A stretch of DNA of 60,001 nucleotides, taken from the NCBI GenBank assembly GCA_024400755.1, contig JAKSMG010000013.1, positions 1 to 60,001 of the forward strand, read 5' to 3'. This document shows positions 28,104 through 38,840 of the stretch, one piece after another (positions within the stretch are counted from its first letter, which is position 1; each line of letters begins with the position of its first letter). The position numbers and the translations under genes were made by a program. Under the pieces are notes generated by a model. The model was not told where the DNA came from and did not search any database. It saw nothing but the letters and a program-made list of their open reading frames with translations. Source of the stretch: Bacteroidales bacterium (GTDB lineage: Bacteria > Bacteroidota > Bacteroidia > Bacteroidales > WCHB1-69).

Positions 28104-28131
28104 CAAGTTACAGTGAAAAAAATTCATTACA

Positions 28132-31100
28132 ATGAAATATACTGAATATAAAGGACTTAACCTTCCAAACTTAGGGAAGGAAATGAAAGAATACTGGGAA
28201 GAACACCAGATTTTTGAAAAAAGCATGCAAACTCGCGAAGGTCATCCTCAATTTGTATTTTACGAAGGACCACCTTCAGCCAACGGAAAACCGGGTATTC
28301 ACCACGTGATGGCACGTACCATCAAGGACCTCTCCTGCCGTTACCAAACCTTGAAAGGCAAACTCGTTTCCCGCAAAGGGGGTTGGGACACACACGGCCT
28401 ACCCGTTGAATTAGGCGTTGAAAAGACCTTGGGCATTACCAAAGAAGACATCGGCAAAAAAATCTCCGTTGAAGATTACAACAAGGCCTGCCGGAACGAA
28501 GTGATGAAATTCAAAGATATGTGGGATGACATTACACGCCGTATGGGTTACTGGGTGGATCTGGAAAATCCCTACATCACTTTTGACAACAAATACATTG
28601 AAACTGTATGGTATTTATTATCAGAACTTTATAAAAAAGGACTGCTCTATAAAGGTTATACCATCCAGCCTTATTCACCTGCCGCTGGAACGGGATTAAG
28701 TTCTCACGAATTGAACCTTCCCGGTTGCTACCGCGACGTAAAAGACACGACTTGTATCGGTCAATTTCACGTGAAAGCCAATGAATTGGAGAAAATTCAA
28801 AAACTCTTCCCGAATTTCAAGGAAGGTAATTTAGACAATTTCTACTTTATCGCTTGGACTACCACACCTTGGACCCTGCCTTCCAACACGGCATTGGCCG
28901 TTGGTCCTAAAATCGACTACGTTTTGGTAAAGTCTTTTAACGGCTATTCTGGAAAACCTATCTACGTCGTTTTGGCTAAGAGTCTGCTCAATGCTCATTT
29001 CCCAGCCAAAAATGCGGAACTGGCTTTTGAAGATTACAAACCAGGCGACAAGAATATTCCATTCCAAGTACTTGGCGAAGTTAAGGGAAATGAGTTGGTA
29101 GGAATTGAATATGAACAACTTATTCCTTACGTAAATCCAGGTGCTAACGCTTTTCGCGTAATCCCTGGCGATTATGTAACTACCGAAGATGGTACGGGTA
29201 TCGTCCACATTGCTCCTACTTTCGGTGCCGACGATAAACGTGTTGCCTCGGATGCCGGCATCGACCCGTTAATCGTAGTAGATAAAAACGGCAACAAGCA
29301 ACCTATGGTGGACAAGACAGGCAAGTTCTTCAAATTGGAAGATTTGGATGAAAATTTTGTCCGCGACAACGTAAATGTTGATTTATACAAAACCGTTGCC
29401 GGTCGTTATGTCAAACCGGATTACGAAAAACCGGAAGAAAAACACGACGAATCCTTAGACATTTTTATTTCACTTTGGCTGAAAGCCGAAAACAAAGTCT
29501 TTAAGATTGAAAAACACGTTCACAATTATCCACACTGCTGGCGTACCGACAAGCCGGTTTTATATTATCCTTTGGATTCCTGGTTTATCAAAACAACCGC
29601 CTTCAAGGATAGGATGATTGAACTCAATAAAACCATCAAGTGGAAACCACAGGCCACCGGTTCAGGCCGTTTCGGCAACTGGCTCGAAAACTTGGTGGAC
29701 TGGAACCTGTCACGTTCTCGTTTCTGGGGTACTCCCCTACCCATTTGGGCAACCGAAGACCGCAAAGAACTCATCTGCATTGGCTCTATCGAACAATTGG
29801 TAAAAGAAATCGACAAAGCCGTGGCAGCCGGCATAATGAAGGAAAATCCTTATAAAGCTTTTGTCCCTGGCGACTTCAGCAAAGAAAACTACAACTCCAT
29901 CGATTTGCACAGACCTTACGTGGATGAAATTTTCCTCGTTTCGCCTTCTGGTCAAAAGATGACTCGTGAACCCGACTTGATTGACGTTTGGTTCGATTCT
30001 GGCGCAATGCCCTATTGCCAACTCCATTATCCGTTTGAAAATACGGATGTTTTTGAACAACGCTTCCCTGCCGACTTCATCGCAGAAGGCGTTGACCAAA
30101 CCCGTGGATGGTTCTTTACCCTGCACGCCATCGCAACCATGCTCTTTGACAGTGTTGCTTACAAAAACGTGGTTTCCAACGGTTTGGTATTGGATAAGGT
30201 CGGCAATAAGATGTCAAAACGTTGGGGCAATGCCGTTGATCCGTTTGAAACTATCGAAAAATACGGTGCCGACGCCACCCGCTGGTATATGATTACCAAC
30301 GCCCAACCTTGGGACAACCTCAAATTTGACTCTGAAGGTATCGTTGAAGTTCAACGCAAATTCTTCGGAACATTGTATAACACATACAGTTTCTTCGCAC
30401 TTTACGCCAATATCGATGGTTTTGAATACAAAGAAGCCGATATTCCTATCGAAAAACGTCCTGAAATCGACCGCTGGATTCTCTCCGAACTTAATACCTT
30501 GGTCAAAAATTGTGATGAAAATTACGCCGACTACGAACCTACCAAAGTAGGCCGCGATATTCAGCAATTTGTGGATGAAAACCTCAGCAACTGGTATGTT
30601 CGTCTGTGCCGCCGCCGCTTCTGGAAGGGAGACTACAGCGAAGATAAGATTTCAGCATATCAAACCCTCTATACCTGTATGGTCACCATCGCCAAATTGG
30701 CTTCCCCAATCGCTCCTTTCTTCATGGATAAATTATTCCTCGACCTGAATAAAGTTACCCGAAAAGAAAACGTAGAGTCTATCCACTTGTCCGATTTTCC
30801 ACAAGTTCATGAAGAACTGATTGACAAGGATTTGGAAGAACGTATGGAAATGGCACAGCAGATTTGTTCTATGGTGCTGTCGCTGCGTAAAAAATCAAAT
30901 ATCCGCGTAAGACAACCGCTCGGCAAAATCATGATTCCAGTTCTCGAAAGCGCCAACTTCAAAGAACAAATTCTCAAGGTGAAAGATTTAATTCTTCACG
31001 AAGTAAATGTGAAAGACATTATCTTTGTGGAAGACAGCGAAGGCGTTTTGGTGAAACGTATCAAACCCGATTTCAAAAAATTGGGACCCAAATACGGCAA

Positions 31101-31581
31101 AATCATGAAGGCCATTGCCGCCCAAATTGCCCAATTCTCTCAACACGATATCGCCCAGTTGGAAAAAGAAGGACATATCAACCTCAACATTGAAGGCGAA
31201 CCCGTGGAAATCCTCGTCGATGACGTGGAAATCGCCGCAGAAGATATCCCAGGCTGGGTGGTCACCAATTTTGGCGCTTTGACAGTGGCATTAGACATCA
31301 CCCTCACCGAAGAACTGCTTCAGGAAGGCTATGTCCGCGAATTGGTCAATCGTATTCAAAATTTCAGAAAAGACACGCAAATGGACGTGGTCGATAACAT
31401 CGCCATTACGCTGCAAAGCAATCCTCAATTCGACGCCGCTTTCACCAACTACAAAGAATACATTCAAAACGAAACGCTCTGCAAACAATTCAACATTGTG
31501 GATTCCATTGACAATTCTAACAAAGTTCAATTTGAAATTGCTGATGGCGTTTCAATTGATGCCTTAATTGAAAAAATGTAA
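28132..31581 (+). CDS. ileS: Isoleucyl-tRNA synthetase
   Basis: A 1149-aa class I aminoacyl-tRNA synthetase that charges tRNA-Ile. The HIGH-like motif is PPSANGKPGIHH (about residues 46-57), the KMSKS-like motif is NKMSKRWGN (about residue 692 on), and an editing CP1 domain with WTTTPWTLPSNTALAV lies between them. It is the longer type with a DUF5915-like C-terminal region and without the zinc-ribbon of E. coli IleS, as usual in Bacteroidota and eukaryote-like IleRS. Such enzymes tend to be less sensitive to mupirocin (family knowledge). Confidence 0.97.
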   Translation: MKYTEYKGLNLPNLGKEMKEYWEEHQIFEKSMQTREGHPQFVFYEGPPSANGKPGIHHVMARTIKDLSCRYQTLKGKLVSRKGGWDTHGLPVELGVEKTLGITKEDIGKKISVEDYNKACRNEVMKFKDMWDDITRRMGYWVDLENPYITFDNKYIETVWYLLSELYKKGLLYKGYTIQPYSPAAGTGLSSHELNLPGCYRDVKDTTCIGQFHVKANELEKIQKLFPNFKEGNLDNFYFIAWTTTPWTLPSNTALAVGPKIDYVLVKSFNGYSGKPIYVVLAKSLLNAHFPAKNAELAFEDYKPGDKNIPFQVLGEVKGNELVGIEYEQLIPYVNPGANAFRVIPGDYVTTEDGTGIVHIAPTFGADDKRVASDAGIDPLIVVDKNGNKQPMVDKTGKFFKLEDLDENFVRDNVNVDLYKTVAGRYVKPDYEKPEEKHDESLDIFISLWLKAENKVFKIEKHVHNYPHCWRTDKPVLYYPLDSWFIKTTAFKDRMIELNKTIKWKPQATGSGRFGNWLENLVDWNLSRSRFWGTPLPIWATEDRKELICIGSIEQLVKEIDKAVAAGIMKENPYKAFVPGDFSKENYNSIDLHRPYVDEIFLVSPSGQKMTREPDLIDVWFDSGAMPYCQLHYPFENTDVFEQRFPADFIAEGVDQTRGWFFTLHAIATMLFDSVAYKNVVSNGLVLDKVGNKMSKRWGNAVDPFETIEKYGADATRWYMITNAQPWDNLKFDSEGIVEVQRKFFGTLYNTYSFFALYANIDGFEYKEADIPIEKRPEIDRWILSELNTLVKNCDENYADYEPTKVGRDIQQFVDENLSNWYVRLCRRRFWKGDYSEDKISAYQTLYTCMVTIAKLASPIAPFFMDKLFLDLNKVTRKENVESIHLSDFPQVHEELIDKDLEERMEMAQQICSMVLSLRKKSNIRVRQPLGKIMIPVLESANFKEQILKVKDLILHEVNVKDIIFVEDSEGVLVKRIKPDFKKLGPKYGKIMKAIAAQIAQFSQHDIAQLEKEGHINLNIEGEPVEILVDDVEIAAEDIPGWVVTNFGALTVALDITLTEELLQEGYVRELVNRIQNFRKDTQMDVVDNIAITLQSNPQFDAAFTNYKEYIQNETLCKQFNIVDSIDNSNKVQFEIADGVSIDALIEKM

Positions 31582-31609
31582 AGCTTTCCATTAAAATCAT
31601 ACATTCATC

Positions 31610-31647
31610 ACGGAGTATTGAGTTTGACTTAATGCTCCGTTTTTTTA
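31610..31647 (+). terminator. Intrinsic terminator after ileS
   Basis: A 13-bp stem beginning ACGGAG and ending CTCCGT with a 5-nt loop, followed by a run of T, 28 nt after the ileS stop. The rest of the 31582-31835 gap is AT-rich and holds the parE promoter. Confidence 0.85.
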
Positions 31648-31749
31648 TCTAAAAATTTGATCTTTGGCAGACAATCACTTCTTTCAACAATTAACCTTGT
31701 AATGTTGAAATCATCTTGATAGAACAAAAAAAGACAATATTATTTTTAG

Positions 31750-31757
31750 TAATTTTG
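31750..31757 (+). promoter_or_regulatory. -7 promoter element for parE
   Basis: TAATTTTG about 80 nt before the topoisomerase gene, leaving an untranslated leader of about 70 nt with no visible structure. Confidence 0.5.
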
Positions 31758-31835
31758 AAACTTAATTGGAATAATACCACAACAGGTATAACTTCTTGAT
31801 AAAGATATTCATCTTTTAAAATAAAACTTTCGTTT

Positions 31836-33677
31836 ATGGTAGAATACAATGATGACAATATAACCACGCTGGAATGGGATGAACATATTCGTACAAGACC
31901 GGGTATGTATATCGGAAAATTAGGCGACGGCTCGGCTCACGATGACGGAATCTACGTTCTCTTCAAAGAAGTCATAGACAACTCTATCGATGAATTTATG
32001 CAGGGCTATGGAAAATCTATTGATATTTCCATTAAAGAAAACAAAGTCACGATCCGCGACTACGGGCGCGGCATCCCTTTGACCAAGGTGGTAGATTGCG
32101 TATCAAAGATGAACACCGGCGGCAAATTCAAAGAAGGAACCGCTTTTGACAATTCTATCGGTATGAACGGCGTCGGCGTGAAAGCCGTCAACGCACTCTC
32201 AACTTATTTTTTGGTGCAAAGTTTCCGCGACGGACAAAAGAAAACCGCCGAATTTTCCTGCGGAAAGCTAGTATCGGAATCCCAATTGGAATTATCCGAC
32301 GAACGCAACGGCACTCTTGTTTCTTTTATTCCCGACGCTTCAATTTTTGAAAATTACCATTGGTACATTGATTATGTCGAAAAGATGATTTGGAATTATG
32401 CCTACCTGAATCGCGGACTCTCCATTCATCTCAATAGTAAACGCTTCGTTTCCAAAAACGGTTTGCTTGACTTAATCAACAACAATATCGGTAATGACGC
32501 GCTTTACGAACCCATTCATCTGGAAGACGGTGATTTTGAGTTTGCACTGGTTCATACAGACAGAAAATACGGGGAGGAATATTATTCTTTTGTCAATAGC
32601 CAAAATACAACGCAAGGGGGTACACATCAACAAGCTTTTCGCGAAGCCATTGTCAAGACTTTCAGAGATTTTTACAAAAAAGAATTCGATCCTAACGACA
32701 TTCGAAATTCGGTCGTAGCTGCTCTATCCATTAAAGTCAAAGAACCTATTTTTGAATCTCAGACAAAAACCAAATTAGGTTCTACCTATATGCGGCCCAA
32801 TGGTCCTACTATTAGAAACTATATCAATGATATGGTTGGCAAATTGTTAGACAAATACCTTCATATCCATCTTGATGTGGCAGAAATCATTTTGAAAAAA
32901 ATCCAGGAATCTGAAAAAGAAAGAAAAGAAATTGCCGGCATCAAAAAACAGTCCAAAGAAACACAGAAAAAGGTCAGTCTGCACAATAAAAAATTACGCG
33001 ATTGCCGCTACCACTTCAACACCAATGACGCACGCGGTGTAGAAACAACCATTTTCATTACGGAGGGCGACTCGGCTTCCGGCTCCATCACCACATCCCG
33101 CGATGCCAATACCCAAGCGGTTTTCAGTCTGCGCGGCAAACCGTTAAATACGTACAATACTAATAAAAGCGCCTTATACCGCAACGAAGAATTGAGTCTG
33201 CTGCAGGCAGCCCTTAATATTGAAGACGGCCTGGACGGCTTACGATACAACAACATTGTGATTGCCACCGATGCCGATGCAGACGGCATGCACATCCGAA
33301 TCCTCATGCTCACCTTCTTTTTGCAGTATTTTCCAGACTTGGTCAAAGCCGGACACGTATATATCCTCGAAACGCCTCTTTTTAGGGTAAGAAACAAGCA
33401 ACAGACGTTTTATTGCTACTCGGACGAGGAAAGACTCGACGCCATCAAAAAGTGCGGCGCAAAGGCTGAAATTACACGTTTTAAGGGTTTGGGTGAAATC
33501 TCTCCCACCGAATTTAAAAACTTTATCGGCAAAAATATCCGCTTAGAACCCGTCGTGCTGTCCAAAGACGTAAATATTCACAGTCTTTTGGACTATTTCA
33601 TGGGAAAAAATACCAATGAAAGAACCCAATTCGTGATGGATAACTTGAGAGAGGAAATTGACCAGGTGGCAGATTAA
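31836..33677 (+). CDS. parE: DNA topoisomerase IV subunit B (GyrB/ParE family)
   Basis: A 613-aa type II topoisomerase ATPase subunit. The GHKL ATPase shows [31 protein letters not shown] and [13 protein letters not shown]; the Toprim domain shows [10 protein letters not shown] (near residue 408) and DADADGMHI (near 478). The length and the order [14 protein letters not shown] match the Bacteroidota ParE-type rather than GyrB. The partner ParC is not encoded next to it. Its stop codon overlaps the stop codon of the convergent barrel gene. Confidence 0.92.
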   Translation: MVEYNDDNITTLEWDEHIRTRPGMYIGKLGDGSAHDDGIYVLFKEVIDNSIDEFMQGYGKSIDISIKENKVTIRDYGRGIPLTKVVDCVSKMNTGGKFKEGTAFDNSIGMNGVGVKAVNALSTYFLVQSFRDGQKKTAEFSCGKLVSESQLELSDERNGTLVSFIPDASIFENYHWYIDYVEKMIWNYAYLNRGLSIHLNSKRFVSKNGLLDLINNNIGNDALYEPIHLEDGDFEFALVHTDRKYGEEYYSFVNSQNTTQGGTHQQAFREAIVKTFRDFYKKEFDPNDIRNSVVAALSIKVKEPIFESQTKTKLGSTYMRPNGPTIRNYINDMVGKLLDKYLHIHLDVAEIILKKIQESEKERKEIAGIKKQSKETQKKVSLHNKKLRDCRYHFNTNDARGVETTIFITEGDSASGSITTSRDANTQAVFSLRGKPLNTYNTNKSALYRNEELSLLQAALNIEDGLDGLRYNNIVIATDADADGMHIRILMLTFFLQYFPDLVKAGHVYILETPLFRVRNKQQTFYCYSDEERLDAIKKCGAKAEITRFKGLGEISPTEFKNFIGKNIRLEPVVLSKDVNIHSLLDYFMGKNTNERTQFVMDNLREEIDQVAD

Positions 33678-34465
33678 AAATTATAACCCACCAAAATATT
33701 TACATTAAGGTTGCGCTGAACATAATTATTGACGCCAAGGTTTTCCCATTCTTTCTGATTGGCTGAATTAATCACGCCCAAGTCACAGCCCGCACCAATA
33801 TAAAACTTGCTAAGCTGAAAGCCGGCATTAAACGAAAAACCAAAATCACAACGATTATACGGATGATTTTCCATCGGTAAGGTTTCCTTTTCTGCATATC
33901 CGGAGCGATCGGTAATAAAATAGCTTATTTGTTCATTCTTATAAAAATTGGCCTGACCTCTTACCCCGTAAGTTTCACCTGTATATTTATCGTTTCCAAC
34001 GCCTGTCATCTCATCCATACCGTGAAGGGCTACACTAAAATATGGTCCCACACCCAATACAAAGGCATTATTATAATTATTCTTAAAATGCATAGAAAAG
34101 TTTACCATAACAGGAATTTGCAGAATATGCATACTTAACACTTCGGCGGTGGTCAGCACCAATGAATCCGAATAGTCGTATTTGCCATTCGTTCCCATTC
34201 TTTGATAAGAATAATAGATGGCCGGCTGCAAGGAAATCACATCGGTTAGACTTACGTCAAAGACAAAACCACCTCGCACACCTGCTTTCATCCTATAATT
34301 TTCCTTAGCGGAAAATAAGGTAGGAGCATCAATTCCATCTGATTGCACGCCATACAACGTGGAAAAATTAGGTCCTATCCTTAGTCCCATCTTAAATTCA
34401 CCTTGGGCAAAGGAAATGGAACAAAAAACAATTAACAGTATCAGTAAACCAAATGTTTTTTTCAT
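33674..34465 (-). CDS. Outer-membrane beta-barrel protein (PorT/OMP_b-brl_2-like)
   Basis: A 263-aa exported protein: signal peptide [20 protein letters not shown] (cleaved before QGEFK), then alternating strands starting [16 protein letters not shown] and ending [10 protein letters not shown], typical of 8-strand barrels grouped as outer membrane beta-barrel or PorT-family proteins. The repeated [12 protein letters not shown] and [12 protein letters not shown] segments are strands. Specific function unknown. It lies downstream of der on the same strand (44 nt apart). Confidence 0.75.
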   Translation of the reverse strand: MKKTFGLLILLIVFCSISFAQGEFKMGLRIGPNFSTLYGVQSDGIDAPTLFSAKENYRMKAGVRGGFVFDVSLTDVISLQPAIYYSYQRMGTNGKYDYSDSLVLTTAEVLSMHILQIPVMVNFSMHFKNNYNNAFVLGVGPYFSVALHGMDEMTGVGNDKYTGETYGVRGQANFYKNEQISYFITDRSGYAEKETLPMENHPYNRCDFGFSFNAGFQLSKFYIGAGCDLGVINSANQKEWENLGVNNYVQRNLNVNILVGYNF

Positions 34466-34509
34466 AATTATTATAATGATTGTCTATTAAATTTCTATGA
34501 TCAATAATA

Positions 34510-35814
34510 TTATTTCTTTCTGAAATAAATTTCCATAGGCACACCCGAAAAATTCCAGTTTTCTCGAATCTTGTTTTCCAAATAACGCTTGTAACTGTCG
34601 ATGACATATTGCGGCAAATTGCAGAAAAAGGCAAAAGCAGGAAATGCTGTCGGCAATTGTGTCACATATTTAATTCTGATGACCTTGTCCTTGTTCATCG
34701 GCGGCGGTGTCTGACTAATAATCGGCAACATCACCTCATTCAGCTCTGAAGTGCTGATTTTCTGACTCTTGTTTTTATAAACTTCGATTGCGGTTTCCAA
34801 AACCTTGTAGATTCGCTGCTTGTTAAGCACTGACGTGAAAATGATGGGCACATCCGTGAAAGGAGCGATACGTTTTCTTACCACTTCCTCATATTGTTTA
34901 TGCGTTTTATTGTCTTTTTCAACCAAATCCCACTTGTTCATCACCACCACAATTCCCTTTCTATTTCGCGCGGCCAAACTAAAGATATTCAAGTCTTGCG
35001 CATCGAAACCCTCAAAGGCATCGCACATCAAAATACACACGTCGCTGTTTTCAATGGCTCGAATCGTACGCATCACCGAATAAAACTCAAGATCGTCTTC
35101 CACCTTTTTCTTTTTACGCAAACCGGCGGTATCAATCAAATAAAAATCAAATCCGAAGCCCGTATATCGCGTAAAAATCGAGTCACGGGTTGTTCCTGCG
35201 ATAGGAGTAACAATATGGCGCTCGTAGCCCAAAAACGTATTGATAATGGAAGATTTTCCGACATTTGGTTTGCCCACGATGGCAATTTTGGGCAAATCCT
35301 CCAATTGCTCGTTGTTTTCTTTCGAAAAATGCTTTACCACTTCATCCAACAAATCACCCGTACCACTGCCGGAAACAGCCGAAATCGGATATAAATTCTC
35401 CATTCCCAAGGCATAAAATTCGGTATAATCCAAATAATTGCTTGGACTATCAATTTTATTTACAGCCAAATAGAATGGTTTTTTAGATTTTCTCAGCATT
35501 TGGGCAACTTCCTCATCCAATGGAGTCAAACCCTCACGACCATCGACCACCAGGACAATCACATCAGATTCTTCAATGGCCAAGGTGGCTTGTTTTCTAA
35601 TCTCGCTTTCAAAAATATCGTCAGAACCGACCACATAACCACCGGTATCGATAACCGAAAATTCATAACCGCACCAATCGGCCTTGCCATAATTTCTATC
35701 ACGGGTAACACCGGATACAGAATCGACAATGGCTTCTTTTGTCTGAGTCAAACGATTAAACAAAGTAGATTTTCCAACATTCGGACGACCCACTAAAGAC
35801 AGAATATTGCTCAT
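34510..35814 (-). CDS. der: Ribosome-assembly GTPase Der (EngA)
   Basis: A 434-aa protein with two tandem GTPase domains and a C-terminal KH-like domain, the unique architecture of Der. P-loops are GRPNVGKST (about residue 8) and GKPNVGKSS (about residue 180); DTGG and DTAGLRKK are the switch motifs and NKID/NKWD the base-specificity motifs. Der is needed for maturation of the 50S ribosomal subunit. It lies downstream of yicC on the same strand. Confidence 0.97.
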   Translation of the reverse strand: MSNILSLVGRPNVGKSTLFNRLTQTKEAIVDSVSGVTRDRNYGKADWCGYEFSVIDTGGYVVGSDDIFESEIRKQATLAIEESDVIVLVVDGREGLTPLDEEVAQMLRKSKKPFYLAVNKIDSPSNYLDYTEFYALGMENLYPISAVSGSGTGDLLDEVVKHFSKENNEQLEDLPKIAIVGKPNVGKSSIINTFLGYERHIVTPIAGTTRDSIFTRYTGFGFDFYLIDTAGLRKKKKVEDDLEFYSVMRTIRAIENSDVCILMCDAFEGFDAQDLNIFSLAARNRKGIVVVMNKWDLVEKDNKTHKQYEEVVRKRIAPFTDVPIIFTSVLNKQRIYKVLETAIEVYKNKSQKISTSELNEVMLPIISQTPPPMNKDKVIRIKYVTQLPTAFPAFAFFCNLPQYVIDSYKRYLENKIRENWNFSGVPMEIYFRKK

Positions 35815-35856
35815 ATTTCAAAATTTATTTAGGGTAAATATACTGTTATACAATAA

Positions 35857-36723
35857 TTACAGGACATTAGCCAATTGTTCCTTCAATTTTTCAACCTCAT
35901 CCTTCATCTTTACGACAATCTGCTGAATATTGAAATCATTGGCCTTGGAACCCGTGGTATTCACTTCGCGACCAATTTCCTGGACAATGAAACCCAATTT
36001 TTTGCCTTGTGATTGAGCTTCGTTCATCGTATCCATAAAATAGGAACAATGTTTTTTCAGTCTCACCTTTTCTTCGGTAATATCCAGTTTTTCCAAATAG
36101 AAAATTATCTCCTGCTCCAACCGATTCTCGTCATATTGGACGGGCAATTCTGACAAAGAAGATTCAAACTTATTTCTGATGGCCACGATTCGATTCTGTT
36201 CATACGGAGTAATTTCCTCCACCATATCATTAATTAATTGGATACGTTTCGAAAAATCCTTGGCCAAATGGCTTCCTTCTTCCTGACGGAAGGCCACAAC
36301 TTTTGCACACGTTTCTTCCAAAGCACTAAGGACTGCTTCCCACAACGCATCGGTCAATTCCTCACGCGAAGATGTAATCACATCGGGAAGGCGGAGAACC
36401 TGGCAAAAAATATCGCTATCAATAGGATTGCCCACCTCCTGAGACAAGAGGACCAACTTTTGGTAATAAGCTTTTGCCAATTCGGTATCAACTTCCACCT
36501 GGGGCTTTTCCGTTTTTTCAATATAAATGGACACTTCAATTTTTCCGCGTTGCAATTCCTTAGACACACAATTTCTCACCTCGTTTTCCTTTTCACGAAA
36601 TAAGGGTGCCAAGCGGACAGACAAATCCAATTGCTTACTATTAAGGGTTCTAATTTCAATATTGACAGACTTACCTTCAAACTGAATGGAAGTCTTGCCG
36701 AAACCCGTCATTGACTGTATCAT
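35857..36723 (-). CDS. YicC-family endoribonuclease
   Basis: A 288-aa soluble protein beginning with the diagnostic MIQSMTGFGK and ending in a C-terminal domain with GKKLGFIVQEIGREVNTTGSKAND, given here as LGFIVQEIGREVNT. E. coli YicC is an endoribonuclease that helps degrade small RNAs; the same activity is plausible. The usual Bacteroidota neighbour gmk is not present. A terminator separates it from the upstream ExbD operon. Confidence 0.92.
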   Translation of the reverse strand: MIQSMTGFGKTSIQFEGKSVNIEIRTLNSKQLDLSVRLAPLFREKENEVRNCVSKELQRGKIEVSIYIEKTEKPQVEVDTELAKAYYQKLVLLSQEVGNPIDSDIFCQVLRLPDVITSSREELTDALWEAVLSALEETCAKVVAFRQEEGSHLAKDFSKRIQLINDMVEEITPYEQNRIVAIRNKFESSLSELPVQYDENRLEQEIIFYLEKLDITEEKVRLKKHCSYFMDTMNEAQSQGKKLGFIVQEIGREVNTTGSKANDFNIQQIVVKMKDEVEKLKEQLANVL

Positions 36724-36738
36724 GATATTATGTTTTAT

Positions 36739-36769
36739 AAAAAAAGGGCGACTGGAGGGCCACCCTTTT
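36739..36769 (-). terminator. Terminator after the ExbB/ExbD operon
   Basis: On the minus strand an 8-bp stem AAAGGGTG/CGCCCTTT with a 10-nt loop is followed by T residues. It lies between the last exbD-like gene and yicC. Confidence 0.7.
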
Positions 36770-36792
36770 AGAAAGATATTTTGTGTAAAAAA

Positions 36793-37281
36793 CTATTTCA
36801 TTTCAGATTTCTTACCCGTAGCGTAGTTGATTTTCAAAGCATTATTTTGACGTAATTCATTTTTGATGGTATTTACATAACGCATTTGAACATCCTTGTC
36901 AACTTTCAAAGAGAAGGTCAATTTGTTTTTATCTTCTTCGCTTCGGGATTCTTTTTCTGTACCGATGAAGTCTCTAACGTCAGCAGCCAAATCTTCGGCC
37001 TTGATGGTTTGATCATTCAACTGAACAGAAACCTTTCCTGGAGGAAGCGTGTTCTCGTTTTTACTGATAGGAGCACCAATATAGATGTTGGCTACAAGAG
37101 ATTTCTTCTCCAACTTTTGGATTTCGGTGGCCTTTGGCGGCTGGAATCTTACTTTCAGCGTTGCCTCACGCATAGTGGTAATCACCATGAAGAAGAACAA
37201 GAACATAAAGATAATATCAGACATTGAACCCATATTGAGTTCAGGCGTCTCCTTTTTTTCTTCTTTTCTAAATCTTGCCAT
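36793..37281 (-). CDS. ExbD/TolR-family proton-channel protein, second copy
   Basis: A 162-aa inner-membrane protein with one TM near residues 22-40. The N-terminal ELNMGSMSDIIFMFLFFFMV places the key Asp (here in SMSDIIFM) inside the membrane where ExbD/TolR carries protons. A periplasmic domain of about 110 aa follows. It works with the ExbB-like protein of the same operon to power a TonB- or Tol-like process across the envelope. Four nucleotides separate it from the first ExbD gene. Confidence 0.88.
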   Translation of the reverse strand: MARFRKEEKKETPELNMGSMSDIIFMFLFFFMVITTMREATLKVRFQPPKATEIQKLEKKSLVANIYIGAPISKNENTLPPGKVSVQLNDQTIKAEDLAADVRDFIGTEKESRSEEDKNKLTFSLKVDKDVQMRYVNTIKNELRQNNALKINYATGKKSEMK

Positions 37282-37284
37282 AAC

Positions 37285-37863
37285 TTATTCTGTTTTACCG
37301 TAATCAATAGGTGGTGCTTCTGAAATATTCATAGGAACAGCCTTTTGGATTGATTTTTGCAAGGCGGTGTCCAAATTGTCATATTTCTTACCGAAATAAC
37401 TAGTTGACACCTTGTCGCGAAGTTCATTGACTGCTCTTTGCAATTCGTTCTGCACCTGAACGTACATATTATAGGTAGTACCTTGGTCATTGGTCAAGGA
37501 AATAACCCCTTGAGAAACGGCATACTCACCCATATTGTCGATTTCAACGTACTTCTTTTCGGGTTTTGATGGATCATTGCTGGCATTTTCCAGAAATTCC
37601 ATTGCGGTTTGTTTCAACTGGGAAATATCCATTTGTTCACCGTTGACCGAAATTTGGTCGTTAAAATTCACCAAGACGTTCAATACATTACGCTGGTTGA
37701 TATCAACCTTTTGTTCCTTGGCATCTTTCTCTTTTGGAGGTGGTAAACGACGAGGAATACCCTGTTCCGTATTGATAGATGATGTCAACAAGAAGAAAGT
37801 CAGCAGCAAGAACGAGATGTCTGCCGACGATCCTGTATTAATTCCTGGGAGTTTTCTTGCCAT
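37285..37863 (-). CDS. ExbD/TolR-family proton-channel protein, first copy
   Basis: A 192-aa protein with a single TM segment (about residues 14-33) containing SSADISFLLLTFFLLTSS, in which the Asp is the conserved protonatable residue. The periplasmic part is longer than in the neighbouring copy. Two different ExbD subunits after one ExbB is the usual order in Bacteroidales. One nucleotide separates it from the upstream gene for the unknown membrane protein. Confidence 0.88.
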   Translation of the reverse strand: MARKLPGINTGSSADISFLLLTFFLLTSSINTEQGIPRRLPPPKEKDAKEQKVDINQRNVLNVLVNFNDQISVNGEQMDISQLKQTAMEFLENASNDPSKPEKKYVEIDNMGEYAVSQGVISLTNDQGTTYNMYVQVQNELQRAVNELRDKVSTSYFGKKYDNLDTALQKSIQKAVPMNISEAPPIDYGKTE

Positions 37864-37864
37864 T

Positions 37865-38809
37865 TTATTTTCTGTTTTTTATTGCATTGGAAATTGCAGT
37901 AAAAATTACTGCGCAAATTGCACCTGCCAAAGCGATATAGAATACGAACATACCAGCGCCAATCCATTTCACCTGTTGTACAGTGTGCTGCATTTTAATT
38001 GCTGATGGTGTCAATTCTGGAGAAGCAATCAAATAGCCAATGAACACCAAGATAACAAATGCCACAATAACCAATAAGGACTTGTAAGAAGATTTGATAT
38101 TGGACAAGATGGCCTTCAGAGCGAAGAACAACAACATCACGATACAAACCGCGAACAAGAAGTAACCCAACATAACGGTAACGTTCAGCAACTTGCCATT
38201 GGAGATGTAGTTTTTAACATCAGACTGCAACATAGCCAAATCTTCGGCCTTTTTGTTATCGGAAACCACCTGGTTAACGGCGTCGGCCTGGTTAACCAAA
38301 GAATTGTAAGCCTTATTGTAAGTTTTTTCCTTGATGAAATCCTGCTTGATTACGCCATATTCATTTTCCAAAGTAGAAACGTAAGCTTCCAAATTTTCGA
38401 AAGAAGCAACACCGGCAAAACCATCAACGTATTTCTGTGCATCATCGGCTTTTGCGAATAAAGCTTTTGAATGTTCTGGGAAAGCGGCTTGATATTCTGG
38501 GAAAGTTTCTTCAGTCAGTTCGTTTAACTCAACGATATAAGTATAAAGGATGTCTTTTTGAACTTGATGAGCTTTCAATGTTTCAGAAAGTTGGGCACCT
38601 TCGGTACGGTACTGTTCCACGAAGGCGGGGAGGTTTTCAGGGGTGGTGGCTTCAAACGCAGCAACCATTTCAGGGTTGTTGTCGTTGACCACGCGAGCCT
38701 CATTGTAGTTGGCCATTTTTTCCTGGTCAAACTTGGCGGCGAACATAACCGCAAGTATGCACGTGATAATTGCCACTACAAATATTATTATTTTTACAAT
38801 ATTCTTCAT
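37865..38809 (-). CDS. Membrane protein of the ExbB/ExbD operon, unknown function
   Basis: A 314-aa protein: an N-terminal TM (about residues 7-24), a long helical and probably coiled-coil stretch (about 30-205) with many Ala, Glu and Lys, then four hydrophobic segments (about 210-305). I recognise its position, between exbB and two exbD genes in many Bacteroidales, but no defined function. It may link the proton channel to the periplasm or peptidoglycan. It is in tight linkage (31 nt and 1 nt) with its neighbours. Confidence 0.75.
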   Translation of the reverse strand: MKNIVKIIIFVVAIITCILAVMFAAKFDQEKMANYNEARVVNDNNPEMVAAFEATTPENLPAFVEQYRTEGAQLSETLKAHQVQKDILYTYIVELNELTEETFPEYQAAFPEHSKALFAKADDAQKYVDGFAGVASFENLEAYVSTLENEYGVIKQDFIKEKTYNKAYNSLVNQADAVNQVVSDNKKAEDLAMLQSDVKNYISNGKLLNVTVMLGYFLFAVCIVMLLFFALKAILSNIKSSYKSLLVIVAFVILVFIGYLIASPELTPSAIKMQHTVQQVKWIGAGMFVFYIALAGAICAVIFTAISNAIKNRK

Positions 38810-38840
38810 AATAAAGAGTATTTTAAAATTGCAAACTCAA

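Noticed and set aside
27902-28135. A 77-codon frame across the palindromic element and the ileS promoter
   Set aside because: It runs through inverted repeats and the promoter and resembles no protein; treated as non-coding.
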